From Liolophura sinensis (lineage: Eukaryota; Mollusca; Polyplacophora; Chitonida; Chitonidae), in NCBI RefSeq assembly GCF_032854445.1, contig NC_088296.1, positions 1,180,001-1,244,000 of the forward strand: a stretch of DNA of 64,000 bases, in the 5' to 3' direction. Positions 1 through 10,650 of the stretch are shown here, piece after piece; the stretch's first letter is position 1, and each line of letters opens with the position of its first letter. The notes under the pieces were generated by a model. The model was not told the DNA's origin. It was given only the letters and a program-made list of their open reading frames with translations, and made no database searches. The position numbers and the translations under genes were made by a program.

Positions 1-44
1 ACCCGTTTATGTGAACAGAGTCAGCGGTTCTGATTGTACTATTA

Positions 45-260
45 AACCATTGTTACACGAATCATCACCGTTAAGACCCCTTTGAAACAAACTACATATA
101 CAATGGACTACCAGTAACTGTGATGACACGAATCACCCAATGGCAGGAGTTGTGGACACTCGAGTCCCCACTGTGTTGTTGTGACACGAATCTCCATGGC
201 TGAGGATTGTGGTGACACGAATCCCCAAAGACAGGAGTTGTGGAGGCAGCAATTCCCAAT
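45..260. repeat. Degenerate repeats around GTGACACGAATC
   Basis: The phrase (G)TGACACGAAT(C) or TTACACGAATC recurs at about 53, 121, 181 and 213, followed by partly similar CCC-containing text. This looks like a decayed tandem array. The rest of 1-538 shows nothing else, and 708-1165 (downstream of the gene) shows no gene or repeat that I recognise. Confidence 0.5.
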
Positions 261-538
261 GTTGGAAACTGTAACGGCACTAATACGGATTGTCTAGAAT
301 ATCTCCATAGTCCAGAAACGAAAAGACGCGTGTCTTTGGTATTCGTTTCACAACCATGGCAACAACCATGGGATCTGACTGTTGTTTGGAACATAGAGGC
401 ACTTGCATGTAGTATGCGCTGTTAGCATTCACTGTCATCGCCACTGATATTACTCCTGGCATCAGTGCTCTAGTGATTCCCTTTATCCTTGTCTGATTCA
501 TTTCACTGACCCCTCCAAAGGCCAGTCCGATGCGTTCA

Positions 539-707
539 GCTGTGGCTCTGCTCGCTCAGATGTACAGATGTTGTTCTGCTCACTCAGATGTACAGCTGTG
601 GTTCTCATCGCTCTGATGTACAGCTGTGGTTCTCATCGCTCAGATGTACAGCTGTGGTTCTCATCGCTCTGATGTACAGCTGTGGTTCTCATTGCTCAGA
701 TGTACAG
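539..707. repeat. 28-bp minisatellite, about 6 copies
   Basis: Unit close to GCTGTGGTTCTCATCGCTCA plus GATGTACA. It lies downstream of the 3' end of the SUSD6-like gene. Copies differ at a few bases (CTCAGA/CTCTGA, CATCGC/CATTGC). Confidence 0.9.
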
Positions 708-1165
708 TGATTGTAACCTAAAACACAATACAAATAACTTGATACACAGATAATTAGAATACACAGAGAACGTTATAGTTACGACGGAAAGGTACGGTGC
801 GTTTAAGCCAAAGCTTGTAGCATTAATTAAGAACTTTTACTGCAGCTTGACATAATTTAAGCAGAGCCGTAACACAAAGGTTCTGCTGTTGCTCAATTTT
901 GAACTATCGCTCTTTTAACTTGGGCCGGCACGATATGGCAGCAATAATTCCGAAGTGGCGTTAAACCATAATTATTCATTCATTTAATTCTGGTACAGCT
1001 GAAAAAACAAATCGATTTCTGTGATCTAGCTGTCACCGAATCAAAAAACATTGCTTGATATCTACGCGCGTGCGACGAATGAATCTGAATCCTTTTCGAA
1101 TAATAATGACTATTCCGGACGGCAGTTCTCTGATCCTGTTTGTCAAAGAATGTAGCTGAATGAAG

Positions 1166-1808
1166 TCACGTGACTAACCTTTCTGGCTGTCGTCTGCCAG
1201 TGGTGTTTCTCTGTGGCCTAAGACAGTTGGGGAAGTCATAATCCGGATACGGTGTGTACGGCGGCGGAGGATCCAGGATGTCCGTTACCGGAACTGCGTT
1301 ATGCGCAGGCGCCAGACGCCGAGGCTGGGAGTTTATCCGGCTTTGGCGCCCCTGGATTCTGTTCGGGTTGGCGGAAGTTGGGGCGGTTCTCGGTGCGGTC
1401 GTAGCTGGGCGTGACGATGGTGCCGACGATGGTTGAGTCGACGTGTTATCATGTGGTCTGACTGCACGCGGCGGCTCTGGCAAATGTCGTCTGCTCTCAG
1501 TCATGGGCTGCGTGTGACGTCCCGAGTCATGTGGCTCAGCCCGGGTGACGTCTGGCCGCGGTCGCGGAAGGGAGTTGATGTGTTCTAGCGCTGCAGAAGC
1601 TGAAGGCCCAGTGCGATCGGCGTTCGTGTTGGCGGAGCTCCGCCTGGGCGGACTGCCCGGGTAAGGAGGGGGAGCAATGGGGTAAGTGACCGTGCTACAC
1701 CCGTCCCCTCCCGTGATGATACAGTGCTGATTCATCTGGTCCAGGATGGAGACGAAGCCTGGGTTCTGCAGACCGATCGTGGACACGGGCCTCTGACCGC
1801 GAGACGAT
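1166..1808 (-). CDS. Cytoplasmic-tail exon of the SUSD6-like gene, with stop codon
   Basis: A 643-nt last exon, with an acceptor ending CTTCAG at 1814-1809 and a TGA stop at 1168-1166. It is noticeably GC-richer than its surroundings and is rich in Pro, Arg, Ser and Thr, so probably disordered. Visible short motifs are NPGF near the membrane, APPPYPGSPP in the first fifth and DPPPPYTPYPDYDF near the C terminus. The protein ends RLVT, which is not a classical PDZ ligand. No clear polyadenylation signal was recognised downstream (below 1166). Confidence 0.85.
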
Positions 1809-4065
1809 CTGAAGTAAAGAAAAAAGCAACACAGTGAAATAAAATGTTCAAGGGTCAAACCAAATAAAAGTTTGGATCTGAGGGACAAACAAATGGTGAA
1901 TCTTCTAACACTTGGACTTTCTGTAGACAACAAACAAGCAACTGCGTTTAATGAACTATCTACTGGAATGTCTAAGGACCGGTTATGTGCGTATACAGTG
2001 TAGATGTTTGGATTTAAGTTGGAAGTTGATGAGGTACACGGTTTGCTAACTCCTGGACACCTTGTAGAAATGAATGAACTGACAGCTGAAATGTTCACGT
2101 GTCAAATGAATACAGAGCAAACAAACGGCGAATAAAACCCTGTGACAGTTTGTAGAAATGACACAATAAGCGGTTTTATATTGGTAAGTTATCCAATGTG
2201 TATATGTATGTTTGAGGTTTTACGTCATACTTAATTAAATGTAAAATGCTCAAAGGGTAAAATCGATAAAAGATATCATCGAGAAAAATGACGATTGTTG
2301 AGAGAAGCGAGGCTCTGTGGCTCAAAGACGTGTTAAGTGTCGATGTGTCTGTTGACTCACCTGGCGTCGTCTCTGGAGCGTTCTTTCTTCTTGGCGCATA
2401 TAATGGCAATGAGTAGACTGATGAGACAGAGCAGCATAGCGCCCCCTACCGACCAAATAATGATCACTTCTGTTGATAACGCGCGTGATCCCGTGGCACC
2501 CAGAGAGGTCTGAATGACTGAAACAGCGGAGAAAGAAAAACTTAGAGCAAGGACGATTCTAAGGCTGACGTGACGTGGGTCAGGTATTTTCTGTTACTCT
2601 GCACTGGAAGTTAATTAATATCGTGGTCAACAATGATATTACCCATTTATGTAGGGAGACGTGTGTACGGTGGCTCAGGCTTGTTAACAGACAAAGCAGA
2701 CGGATAGGTAAACAGACAAACAGGAGAAGACAGACATACCAGGAATAATGGACAAAAAGATGAACTGACAGAAAAACATGGACATATATACATGTGAGAA
2801 GATGGATGAAAAAGAGAAAGTAACAGACAGAGGAGCACTGACGCAAAGACAGACACGCAGTCACTCAGAGAAACAGACAGAGGAGCACCGACGCAGAGAC
2901 AGACACGCAGTCACTCAGAGAAACAGACATACCAACAAATAGATAAACAGACTGATAAAGATGCAGACAGACAGACAGAATGACAGACAGACTGAATGAC
3001 AATCGGCAAACAAAAGGAGAAACAAACACAGTTGCGAACTAACAAACAAACAGACAGACAAATGTGTCGTCTTACCTGGGCATGGTGGCAGTGTGTCGTT
3101 CCAATATCCGTCCTGACGACAGCGAAGTGTCCGGCTGACGATTTCGGGTGCCCCGGAAGTGGAGAACAGCTGATCACACGTCACATGCACGATCGTTCCC
3201 AGGGTTCTGTTTGTGGTGCTGAACTGTAGTTTAGAGTCCGGGTGAGTCCAATTGCCAGCTAGAGGTGGACAGGATTCTGTAAAAATTAACAAAGAAATAA
3301 GCAAATGATACATGTTCCAGAAAACAGGTGTCTTTGAGAAGATTTTTCTTCTTATTTTAAACTCTTGATAATGTAGACTAAACCCGGTTCTGTTTTCACG
3401 AATTTGTCCTAAAATAAAGGATGTGTGAGCTTTGAGGGAACTTCTTCAGGGATTTCGGATGCTTTTTTTTTTTAGATTCGTCTATCGTCGGCATAAAAAT
3501 GCAATTTTACCCTGGCGGAGTCCAGGTACATCAGATTAAGCGTAAAAAAGCCAGGTTTTCTGCTACGTCTGGCAAATGTGCATTTTAGTATCAGTAGAGC
3601 ACGATTTATTTTATAGTTTCAATTACACTTCCAAAAAATTCAAACCTGGACAACAAAAATAAAACAATGGGTTCTCCTTTTTGAAGTGGTATATTCTAAT
3701 TGCATTTTTTTTTTAGACAGGCAAAGATACAGAGAGGGAGATAAAGAGACTGGCAAACTGAAAGCAGAAAGTGTTAAAAAGAGACTTCACTCTGGGTTTT
3801 GCTCTTGACGAAGGCGTACGTCTTTGTTTTAAGCTTGCCACTCACGCACAAGTAAACGTAAATGGTGAATACTTATTGATTAGGGTTTTGGGAATGCGGA
3901 TGTCTTGAAGTTGAACAGAGTCCATGTGTGCGGATGAAAGACAAAAGAATCTCTTCTCAGCACACAGGGATACAATACCCGGAAGTTCTGCCGGGATATC
4001 AAGTAGCCATTAAAGTCACCAAGCGCAATTATCAGTATCCACGGCAACATCACACATACGGCCAT
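1166..4065 (-). CDS. Single-Sushi type I membrane protein with PPxY tail (SUSD6-like architecture), four exons
   Basis: Joining exons 4065-4020, 3276-3076, 2517-2361 and 1808-1166 on the minus strand gives 1047 nt in one frame, 348 residues plus a stop. Order: hydrophobic signal segment (1-15), one Sushi/CCP domain (about 16-82, four cysteines at 18, 49, 68, 81 and W74), a transmembrane helix (about 100-123) followed by a KKK stop-transfer, then a 224-residue cytoplasmic tail. The tail has an NPGF at 150-153 and PPPY motifs at 181-184 and 316-319. Known family logic: PPxY motifs bind WW domains of NEDD4-type ubiquitin ligases, and vertebrate SUSD6 and SUSD4 combine CCP, TM and PPxY. I infer a membrane adaptor for such a ligase. 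All junctions are GT..AG and the phases (1,1,2) agree. The Sushi, TM and tail exons are strong; the first exon is less sure. Introns hold simple repeats only. Orthology to SUSD6 is unproven. Confidence 0.8.
2361..2517 (-). CDS. Transmembrane exon of the SUSD6-like gene
   Basis: A 157-nt exon entering in phase 1 and leaving in phase 2. The acceptor is CCGCTGTTTCAG and the donor CGCCAG/GTGAGT. It encodes a short Ser/Thr-bearing stalk, a helix around VIIIWSVGGAMLLCLISLLI and the basic stop-transfer CAKKKERSR. The last codon is completed by A from the next exon (Arg135). Confidence 0.85.
2690..3060. repeat. CAGACA-rich low-complexity intron with a 50-bp tandem duplication
   Basis: The intron between the TM and Sushi exons is rich in ACAGACAGAC. 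Within it, about 2831-2880 is repeated almost exactly at 2881-2930 (both contain AGACAGACACGCAGTCACTC). The open frames here on the minus strand (LSVCLSV-type) are by-products of the simple sequence. Confidence 0.85.
3076..3276 (-). CDS. Sushi/CCP domain exon of the SUSD6-like gene
   Basis: A 201-nt exon of symmetric phase 1-1, typical for Sushi modules. The acceptor is TTTTTACAG and the donor CCCAG/GTAAG. It encodes a complete CCP: Cys, Cys, then CRQDGYWNDTLPPC at the end with the conserved Trp between the third and fourth cysteines. Three potential N-glycosylation sites (NWT, NRT, NDT) fit an extracellular domain. No second Sushi exon was found between here and the candidate signal exon. 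Confidence 0.9.
4020..4065 (-). CDS. Probable exon 1 of the SUSD6-like gene (signal peptide)
   Basis: The ATG at 4065 opens MAVCVMLPWILIIAL and then one base of a split codon before a GTGACT donor at 4019-4014. Phase 1 is exactly what the Sushi exon acceptor at 3277-3278 requires, and the joined codon is GAA (Glu16). The segment is hydrophobic and short with no positive charge at its N end, and the base at -3 is C, so neither signal peptide nor start context is ideal. The donor is weaker than GTRAGT. A different, more distant first exon remains possible. Confidence 0.5.
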
Positions 4066-4549
4066 CTGGACATGAAAGCTGCCGAGATCATATTGTGCAC
4101 TAATGATTCATACGGGTGGTTTAGAAGATTAAGGGGCCCGAGTTTATTTTGATTACTATCTTTGATGTCCATTAATTCTTTTGTCCACTTCATCGTCTCT
4201 CGGTTTGACCATGGTGATTTACGGAAATAGCCGATCACCCACGTGTTGCTGGCGGAAATGGCCGGAGGCTTTTCCGAGTGGCCGATTGTGACAGAAAGCA
4301 TCTTGGAGATATGAATTTAGTCAAAGATGGTTAAGGGAAGTGAAACTACTTTCACTGACCCAGATTCCCGACAGTCACTCATAAGGTGCATTTTTTGATG
4401 GCTTTGTGGTGTCAGAATGATGAATTTACATCGACCCAGTACCGATTATCAAGGTTACCCAGGAACTCCATACAGAAAGAGGCAATTTAGCATATACCGT
4501 AATTCTTCCCATTTTTTGTGCATTTCATCTGCTCCTTTCAGTCAATGCA
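4066..4549. other. Upstream flank of the SUSD6-like gene, nothing recognised
   Basis: No TATA box, CpG cluster or further exon could be recognised before the 17-bp array begins. If 4020-4065 is the true first coding exon, its 5' UTR and promoter lie here or in the array beyond. Confidence 0.5.
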
Positions 4550-5391
4550 CATGACAATGTACACCAAATATACATGTACACCAAACACACATGTACACCA
4601 GACATACATGTACACCAGACATACATGTACACCAGACACACATGTACACCAGACATACATGTACACCAGACATATATGTACACCAGACATACATGTACAC
4701 CAGACATACATGTACATCAGACATACATGTACACCAGACATACATGTACACCAGACATACATGTACATCAGACATACATGTACACCAGACATACATGTAC
4801 ACCAGACATACATGTACACCAAATATACATGTACATCAGACATACATGTACATCAGACATACATGTACACCAGACATACATGTACACCAGACATACATGT
4901 ACACCAGACATACATGTACACCAGACATACATGTACATCAGACATACATGTACACCAGACATATATGTACACCAGACATACATGTACACCAGACATACAT
5001 GTACATCAGACATACATGTACACCAGACATACATGTACATCAGACATACATGTACACCAGACATACATGTACACCAAATATACATGTACATCAGACATAC
5101 ATGTACATCAGACATACATGTACACCAGACATGCATGTACACCAGACATGCATGTACACCAGACATACATGTACATCAGACATATATGTACACCAGACAT
5201 ACGTGTACATCAGACACACGTGTACATCAGACACACGTGTACACCAGACATACATGTACACCAGACATACATGTACACCAGACATACATGTACATCAGAC
5301 ATACATGTACACCAGACATACATGTACACCAGACATACATGTACACCAGACATACATGTACACCAGACATACATGGTACACCAGACATACG
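4550..5391. repeat. 17-bp minisatellite, about 49 copies
   Basis: Unit CATACATGTACACCAGA, with a recurrent CACC/CATC variant and rarer TATATG, ACGTG and GCATG variants. 17 is not a multiple of 3, so each frame cycles through a 17-residue pattern. No stop is created, so long open frames exist in all three plus frames and several minus frames. These are not genes. TGTACA and ACATGT in the unit are palindromic. Confidence 0.97.
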
Positions 5392-8300
5392 CAGTTTGGT
5401 TAGTGCATCTAGTGAACAACATATACATATCTTTACTTTAAAAAAAAAACAACAGAGAGAGATTTGTAATTTATTTGCTTTTTTCTACAAATATCTGTCC
5501 TAAAACCAGAAGTATTACATTAAATACAGTTGGTCATCAATACAGAGAAAATGGAATCAATCTACTAGATCTGAATTGCAAACACGCTATAGAATGTCAA
5601 AAACTGACACAAAAATGTGACGTACTGATTTAAACACTACAATAAAATTGCTCTAAAGGGTCATGTTTAATTTCCCTACAGTTTTAATTCAGGGTTTATC
5701 AGGTACCTGCCTCAGGCTAGTAGTTAACTACATGTATGTGCATCAACTTAGCTCCACTGTGCGTATGAGTGAAACATGAGCGAGGGCATCAAAACTCCGA
5801 GTGGAATAAATGAAGATATAGATTCAAGGAATCCATGTTATTTATCGTGTAAACACGGATTTCATCTTTGGATGAAAACTACAGAGGGACATGGAGCACC
5901 CCACCGATCTACAGAAGCCCCCGTAGATGATTCATGTCTCATTATTAAGAGAAAGTAAATCGATAGAAGTTCCTTTGTCTAGGTTTGTGTGTAATTTTCC
6001 GCGTTGACGGTAGAACGAGGCGGCTCCTGTACTGGGGTGACGATCCAGTGAGCGCTACAATAGCCAGGGGTGACTACTCTTGACATTGGGGCTATGTGCA
6101 CATAGAGCACGGAGACTAGAAGAACCTTTTATTTCCTTGTGTGGAGATGACAGGGCTTTGTTGCCCATTGTTGAAATTTTGCAAAGCTAAGTTAACCTCC
6201 GGTATATTCCTACTGTGCATGAGATAGTTTGCAAAATTAAACTTTAATTGGAAATTATGAGGTATCTGAAGAAAACAGACGCGGCAATCAGAGTATGCAA
6301 ATGATTTCTGGTGGTTTCTTTTAATCCGCTTGTCGCGTCTTCGCATTTCTTTTGAAGGCGTTGGGACATGGCTTGAGATTCATAAATAATTCACGAAGAA
6401 CAGACTTAGACAATTACTGCACAAAGGAATGGAGGGCAAGTTTGAGAGGCACGTGTACATTAAATGTCAATTGTCAAATTCAGAGCCGCGCATGTTGTGA
6501 GCGCGTGCGACGCAGTCGCTTCAATGCACTTCGTCGATTGGTTTTGTATTGTCAAATGCACGCGCTCTACAAATCGGCGCGGTCGATTGGTCGATTCAAG
6601 GTCGTGCCGGAAATTGTCGATCATACCCGAGTGATGTTTTCGGCGGCATGTCCCAGCGCAAGTCCACACAGTGTAAAAACCTCGTTAATAACACGATTAC
6701 TACACGTTAATTAACTACAGGTAATTTGCAAAACGTGTCCTCATTTACACACGGGTTTCGGCGAAGCTGATGGAGTGAGCAGACATCTAATTTATACGAC
6801 TCCACCTGACAGTCTCATTTCGAACACCGACAGATACTTCCGCTTCCAATCTATCTGCACATCACCCGGAAGGCTATGGCGGAGTTTTACCGCTGGCATG
6901 TGAGTAGCTGACATGCCTTTTGTCTGTGTGACCTAACGTACAACCTTTAACTTGATAAACAGACACAATACTATATTTTTTTTAGTGATAGCAATATAGT
7001 TTTTGCATGTTATTGCTACAAACTATATGTGTTCTGCCCATATATAACAAACTTGTTCTGCTATCGCAACAAAATACTTTCTTGCACGACCTAACGGAGT
7101 ATTGGGTTGTAGGAAACATCATATAAGTTTATGGTGTTGTTACACACATTCAGACAAGATAATATTATGTTATAATTAACATGCGACTCTAAGTGCATGG
7201 ACTCAGCATTTTGTTTTGTCTTCTTCTGTCGCTGCCTTGTAGCGGACAATACTTATGTTGGAAGACGTTTCAAACATTTCAATCGTGAGTTCAAAAACAA
7301 TACTCTCCATTTTGCCATTGAATAACTGTTTAAAGTACGTTTAGGTCAAAATACCTATATAGATAGCTGCAGGGGAAAAACAGAAAAATTTCTCTAATTT
7401 CTACTTAGCTGAGCATTGACAGTTGTAGGAAATATAGAGTTCTTTTCAAGGAATACGACAAGGCAGTATATCTTGGCTTTATATAGACATGTATATGTAC
7501 AGCAACTATTGGTGGCCGTTAGAATACGTTTGCAAATTATAAGGGGCAAAACCTTACTAAATCTACGCCACATAAAGATGACGGAAATATAGCTGGAAAA
7601 ACAGTTTGTGCAAGTAATTATACTCAAGCAGGGGATGGATTTGCCACTAGGTCTGTTGATTCTCACAACCAAAGGCTTGACGGCGAATCTTTTAAGCAGG
7701 ATAGGGAATCGGTGTAGATGCCAACATATACATACCATGAACAGACAAAACCAACTTCTTTCTGTTAGAGCCTGCAGCATTAGCGCTGAAACTCTTGAGA
7801 TGAGTCAATTTAATTAACAAAGTAATGCATATGTTCATTCAATCCCCGATAAAAATACGATTTTTAATTTAAATTCTTGATATGCGCTAGACACCTTGAC
7901 AAGTTTTTGTTAACTTTTCACAATAATGATCTGATTTTTATCTGGAAAAGAGCCCGAATGTTCTAAACCACCGCACTCTGTCAGGTTCTTGACAATCCTT
8001 CTGACCTAAAGCCGCAACCGCACATTTAATTCTCATTAGTATATTTTTATTAGATACATCCTTTTGTCGGCTTCACATTGCATGTGCGTACAGTCATCAT
8101 GCTAACACGGTCCCCCTGTATTTGGACAACCCGCGTTGTCCACGCGAGATCCGAGCACACGACCAGTCTTCACAGTCTCCATGACAACGCCCCGCGCCAT
8201 ACTTCGATTTAGGCTTCGGTTGGAAACGGCTGATATAAACAGCATCTAGACAATTGGGTTTCTGTCATTCGCCTCTGGTTTAATTTAAAAGCAGCGGGTA

Positions 8301-8886
8301 GAGACGGATTGGAACGGACTGGTCATTTCTGCAAACAGCATGTGGTTATTGTTAGGGTCGTAACTTTGGCATTAGCGCATCACAAGGTTAGCTCAAAACC
8401 AACACAGATCCGTCATTTCCTATCGTATAACATCACAAATCGCATTACTCCGTGGCCGGTGTATTTCCTTGGTTAATTGTGCAAACATTGATAATTTTCA
8501 AAATAAGCCAACACAAACAGCCGTAATTTGTTATGTCGATCATTTATAGGTCGTACAGCCTAATGTAGTTATGAAACAGCTGTGTATTATTTTCTGTGTA
8601 GGCCTATTTTGGGGGTATTTTTTCTGAATAAACTTATTCAAAACATTCTTTATGGAAAGGTAAAGTACAAAATGCTTTAGCTCTTAGTGTTGACGCCGAT
8701 TGCAGATTTATCGCAAGCTCGAAAATAAATACTTGATGAAATCATGCAAATTAACAATTACATTCAAGCAATTCAAAAGATATTAATCGTTAAAGATGAC
8801 ACGACGTTTTAATCCAGTTGAAATCATATAAGATCAGCCGGCTTTAGATAGATAAAGTACGTTATACATAAATTGATCATGTTTAC
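5392..8886. other. Intergenic, no gene seen
   Basis: No exon-like frame with credible splice sites and no recognised repeat. The one distinctive part is the CpG-rich stretch at 6480-6620, listed separately. Confidence 0.5.
6480..6620. promoter_or_regulatory. CpG-rich patch with two inverted CCAAT boxes
   Basis: GCGCGTGCGACGCAGTCGC and GCACGCGCTC alternate with two copies of CGATTGG (inverted CCAAT), near 6536 and 6583. This contrasts with the AT-rich flanks. It could be a promoter, for example for an unseen upstream exon of the minus-strand gene. No transcript evidence is visible. Confidence 0.25.
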
Positions 8887-9025
8887 CTAGGAAGGTCCGT
8901 CAGCAACCTGCGGATGGTCGTGGTTTTCCACCGGGCTCTGCTCGGCTTCTCCCACCATAATGTTGGCCGCCGTCGTATAAGTGAACTATCTTGAGTACGG
9001 TGTAAAACACAAATCAATTAAATTA
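8887..9025 (+). mobile_element. SINE family 1 fragment (5'-truncated)
   Basis: Starts at GGAAGGTCCGTCAGCAACCTGCGG, continues through the CCACCATAATGTTGGCCGCCGTCGTATAAGTG block and ends at CACAAATCAATTAAATTAAATT. The tRNA head is missing. Confidence 0.8.
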
Positions 9026-10519
9026 AATTACGTTGATTATGTTTAAAAACAAATTGTGCGTTTTTCTAAATAATGCACAGCAGTCCTTCATATACAAAAA
9101 ATAATGAAATAACTCGGTCACTGACGTTAAAAAACCTTCAGCAAATGCAGACAGGTGAACACCGTAACAGAATTATGGCACAGAGTATTTTTACTATTTA
9201 CCACCCATTAGATACAGTCAGTTTATATATAAGGTCCTCTTCCCCCTAGCGCCGAACCCTCACACTTGTCCCCACTTCTCCATGACGGTACCACCATGAC
9301 ATCATTAACATTGTAGATCACCATTCTTTCAATAAAAGCCTTAATTATTTCCAGAGTTAACACGAATATCACGTTTACGATGGCTGTACCCTTATCATTG
9401 TTACTGTGCAGGGTCCTGATGATTGATTAGTGAAGAACAAAAAGGGAAAAAAGAGAGAACACACGTGCTTGATGTGATATGGATATATGTAAACTTAGGA
9501 TAATATACCATCACCAATAAATTGGCAGTGTTCGCGAACAAAGGGTCCCTGGGTAGCTAAATACAAGCATGCCCTCATCACTGTAGGTAATCGGGGTTAG
9601 ATGTCGTGTTGTTCATATAATGGTAGCGCCAAGGCGTGTGTACATGCACGCCTTCATCATGCATATAGGCCTACAGCCCCGTATGTTTGAAAGGTAGTTT
9701 CAGATTTTCCCATATGTCATAATTTGATGGCATAAACTATTCTGACCCCTTACGTGTATGTATTTTTCATAACGAGGATGACGTATTCAGCCCGTGCACT
9801 TAAAATAGATTCCATTCTTGTGAAATGACCCATATTATGTTGAGAACCGTGCGTATTATATTCCTCGAGTTAAAATAGCATTAAACGTGAACATTATCTA
9901 CTTAAACACATCTGAAAAATAAATTACATTTTGATGAATTTACACATCGTGCGGTTATTTTACATATGGTTATGTATAAATTGCTAGGTTAGTTAAAGTT
10001 GCATGGTTATGACATTTACAAGACAACCATTTTCTTCTGGAGCAGGGATGCATATATACCTACAATCAGGCATATATATATTCTTTGGGTTTTAGGTTGT
10101 ATTTTAGCAATTTTTCAGTCACATGGCGATAAGGAGTGATTAGGTTCATGGGTACAAGATCGGTAGTAAAACCATACAAGGAAATCCCAAATTCCCAAAT
10201 TCTCGATCGAATCAGAGCTTTTATTGTGTTGAGCCACAAGTAAAACTTCTAAACTTTACTCTGCTCACAGCAGAAAAAAAATTAATATATACAGTATTTG
10301 GGTATTCTGACATTTTTTGGCATAAGTTTCTGTGAATCAGACGCTTGACTTTCCAGCAGTAGATAAGAGCTTAAGACAAGCTGTCAAGCGATGTATGGTC
10401 TGAAAATCTGTGTGTAGTTTTTGAGGATATAGACCAAAGGCCTGTCAGTTTCTCGTTTGACCAGGGCATCAGGTAACACTTGTCACGGTCGGGGATAAAC
10501 CAGAATAGCTGGAACCTTT
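9026..10519. other. Intergenic, nothing recognised
   Basis: AT-rich unique-looking sequence. No open frame of note, no tandem array and no SINE match. Confidence 0.5.
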
Positions 10520-10523
10520 CCCA

Positions 10524-10650
10524 TTTAGACGGTGGGAAGGCCTTGTACCAACCTGCGGATGGTCGTGGGTTTTCCCTCGGGTTCAGCGCGGTTCCTCAAA
10601 CCATTATGCTGGCCGCCGTCGTATAAAGTGAAATATTCTTAAGTGTATAT
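10524..10650 (+). mobile_element. SINE family 1 fragment (diverged)
   Basis: GTGGGAAGGCC, AACCTGCGGATGGTCGTGGG and ATGCTGGCCGCCGTCGTATAAAGTGAAATATTC are recognisable. The head and the A-rich tail are lost. Confidence 0.75.

Noticed and set aside
4574-5503. Long plus-strand frames (about 300 codons) rich in HTCTPDIHVHQTYMY
   Set aside because: They are translations of the 17-bp tandem repeat in several frames at once, with no start context, splice sites or family.
8175-8188. RFX X-box match (GTCTCCATGACAAC)
   Set aside because: It fits a degenerate 14-bp consensus, but about one such match is expected by chance in roughly 175 kb of double-stranded sequence and there is no gene nearby.
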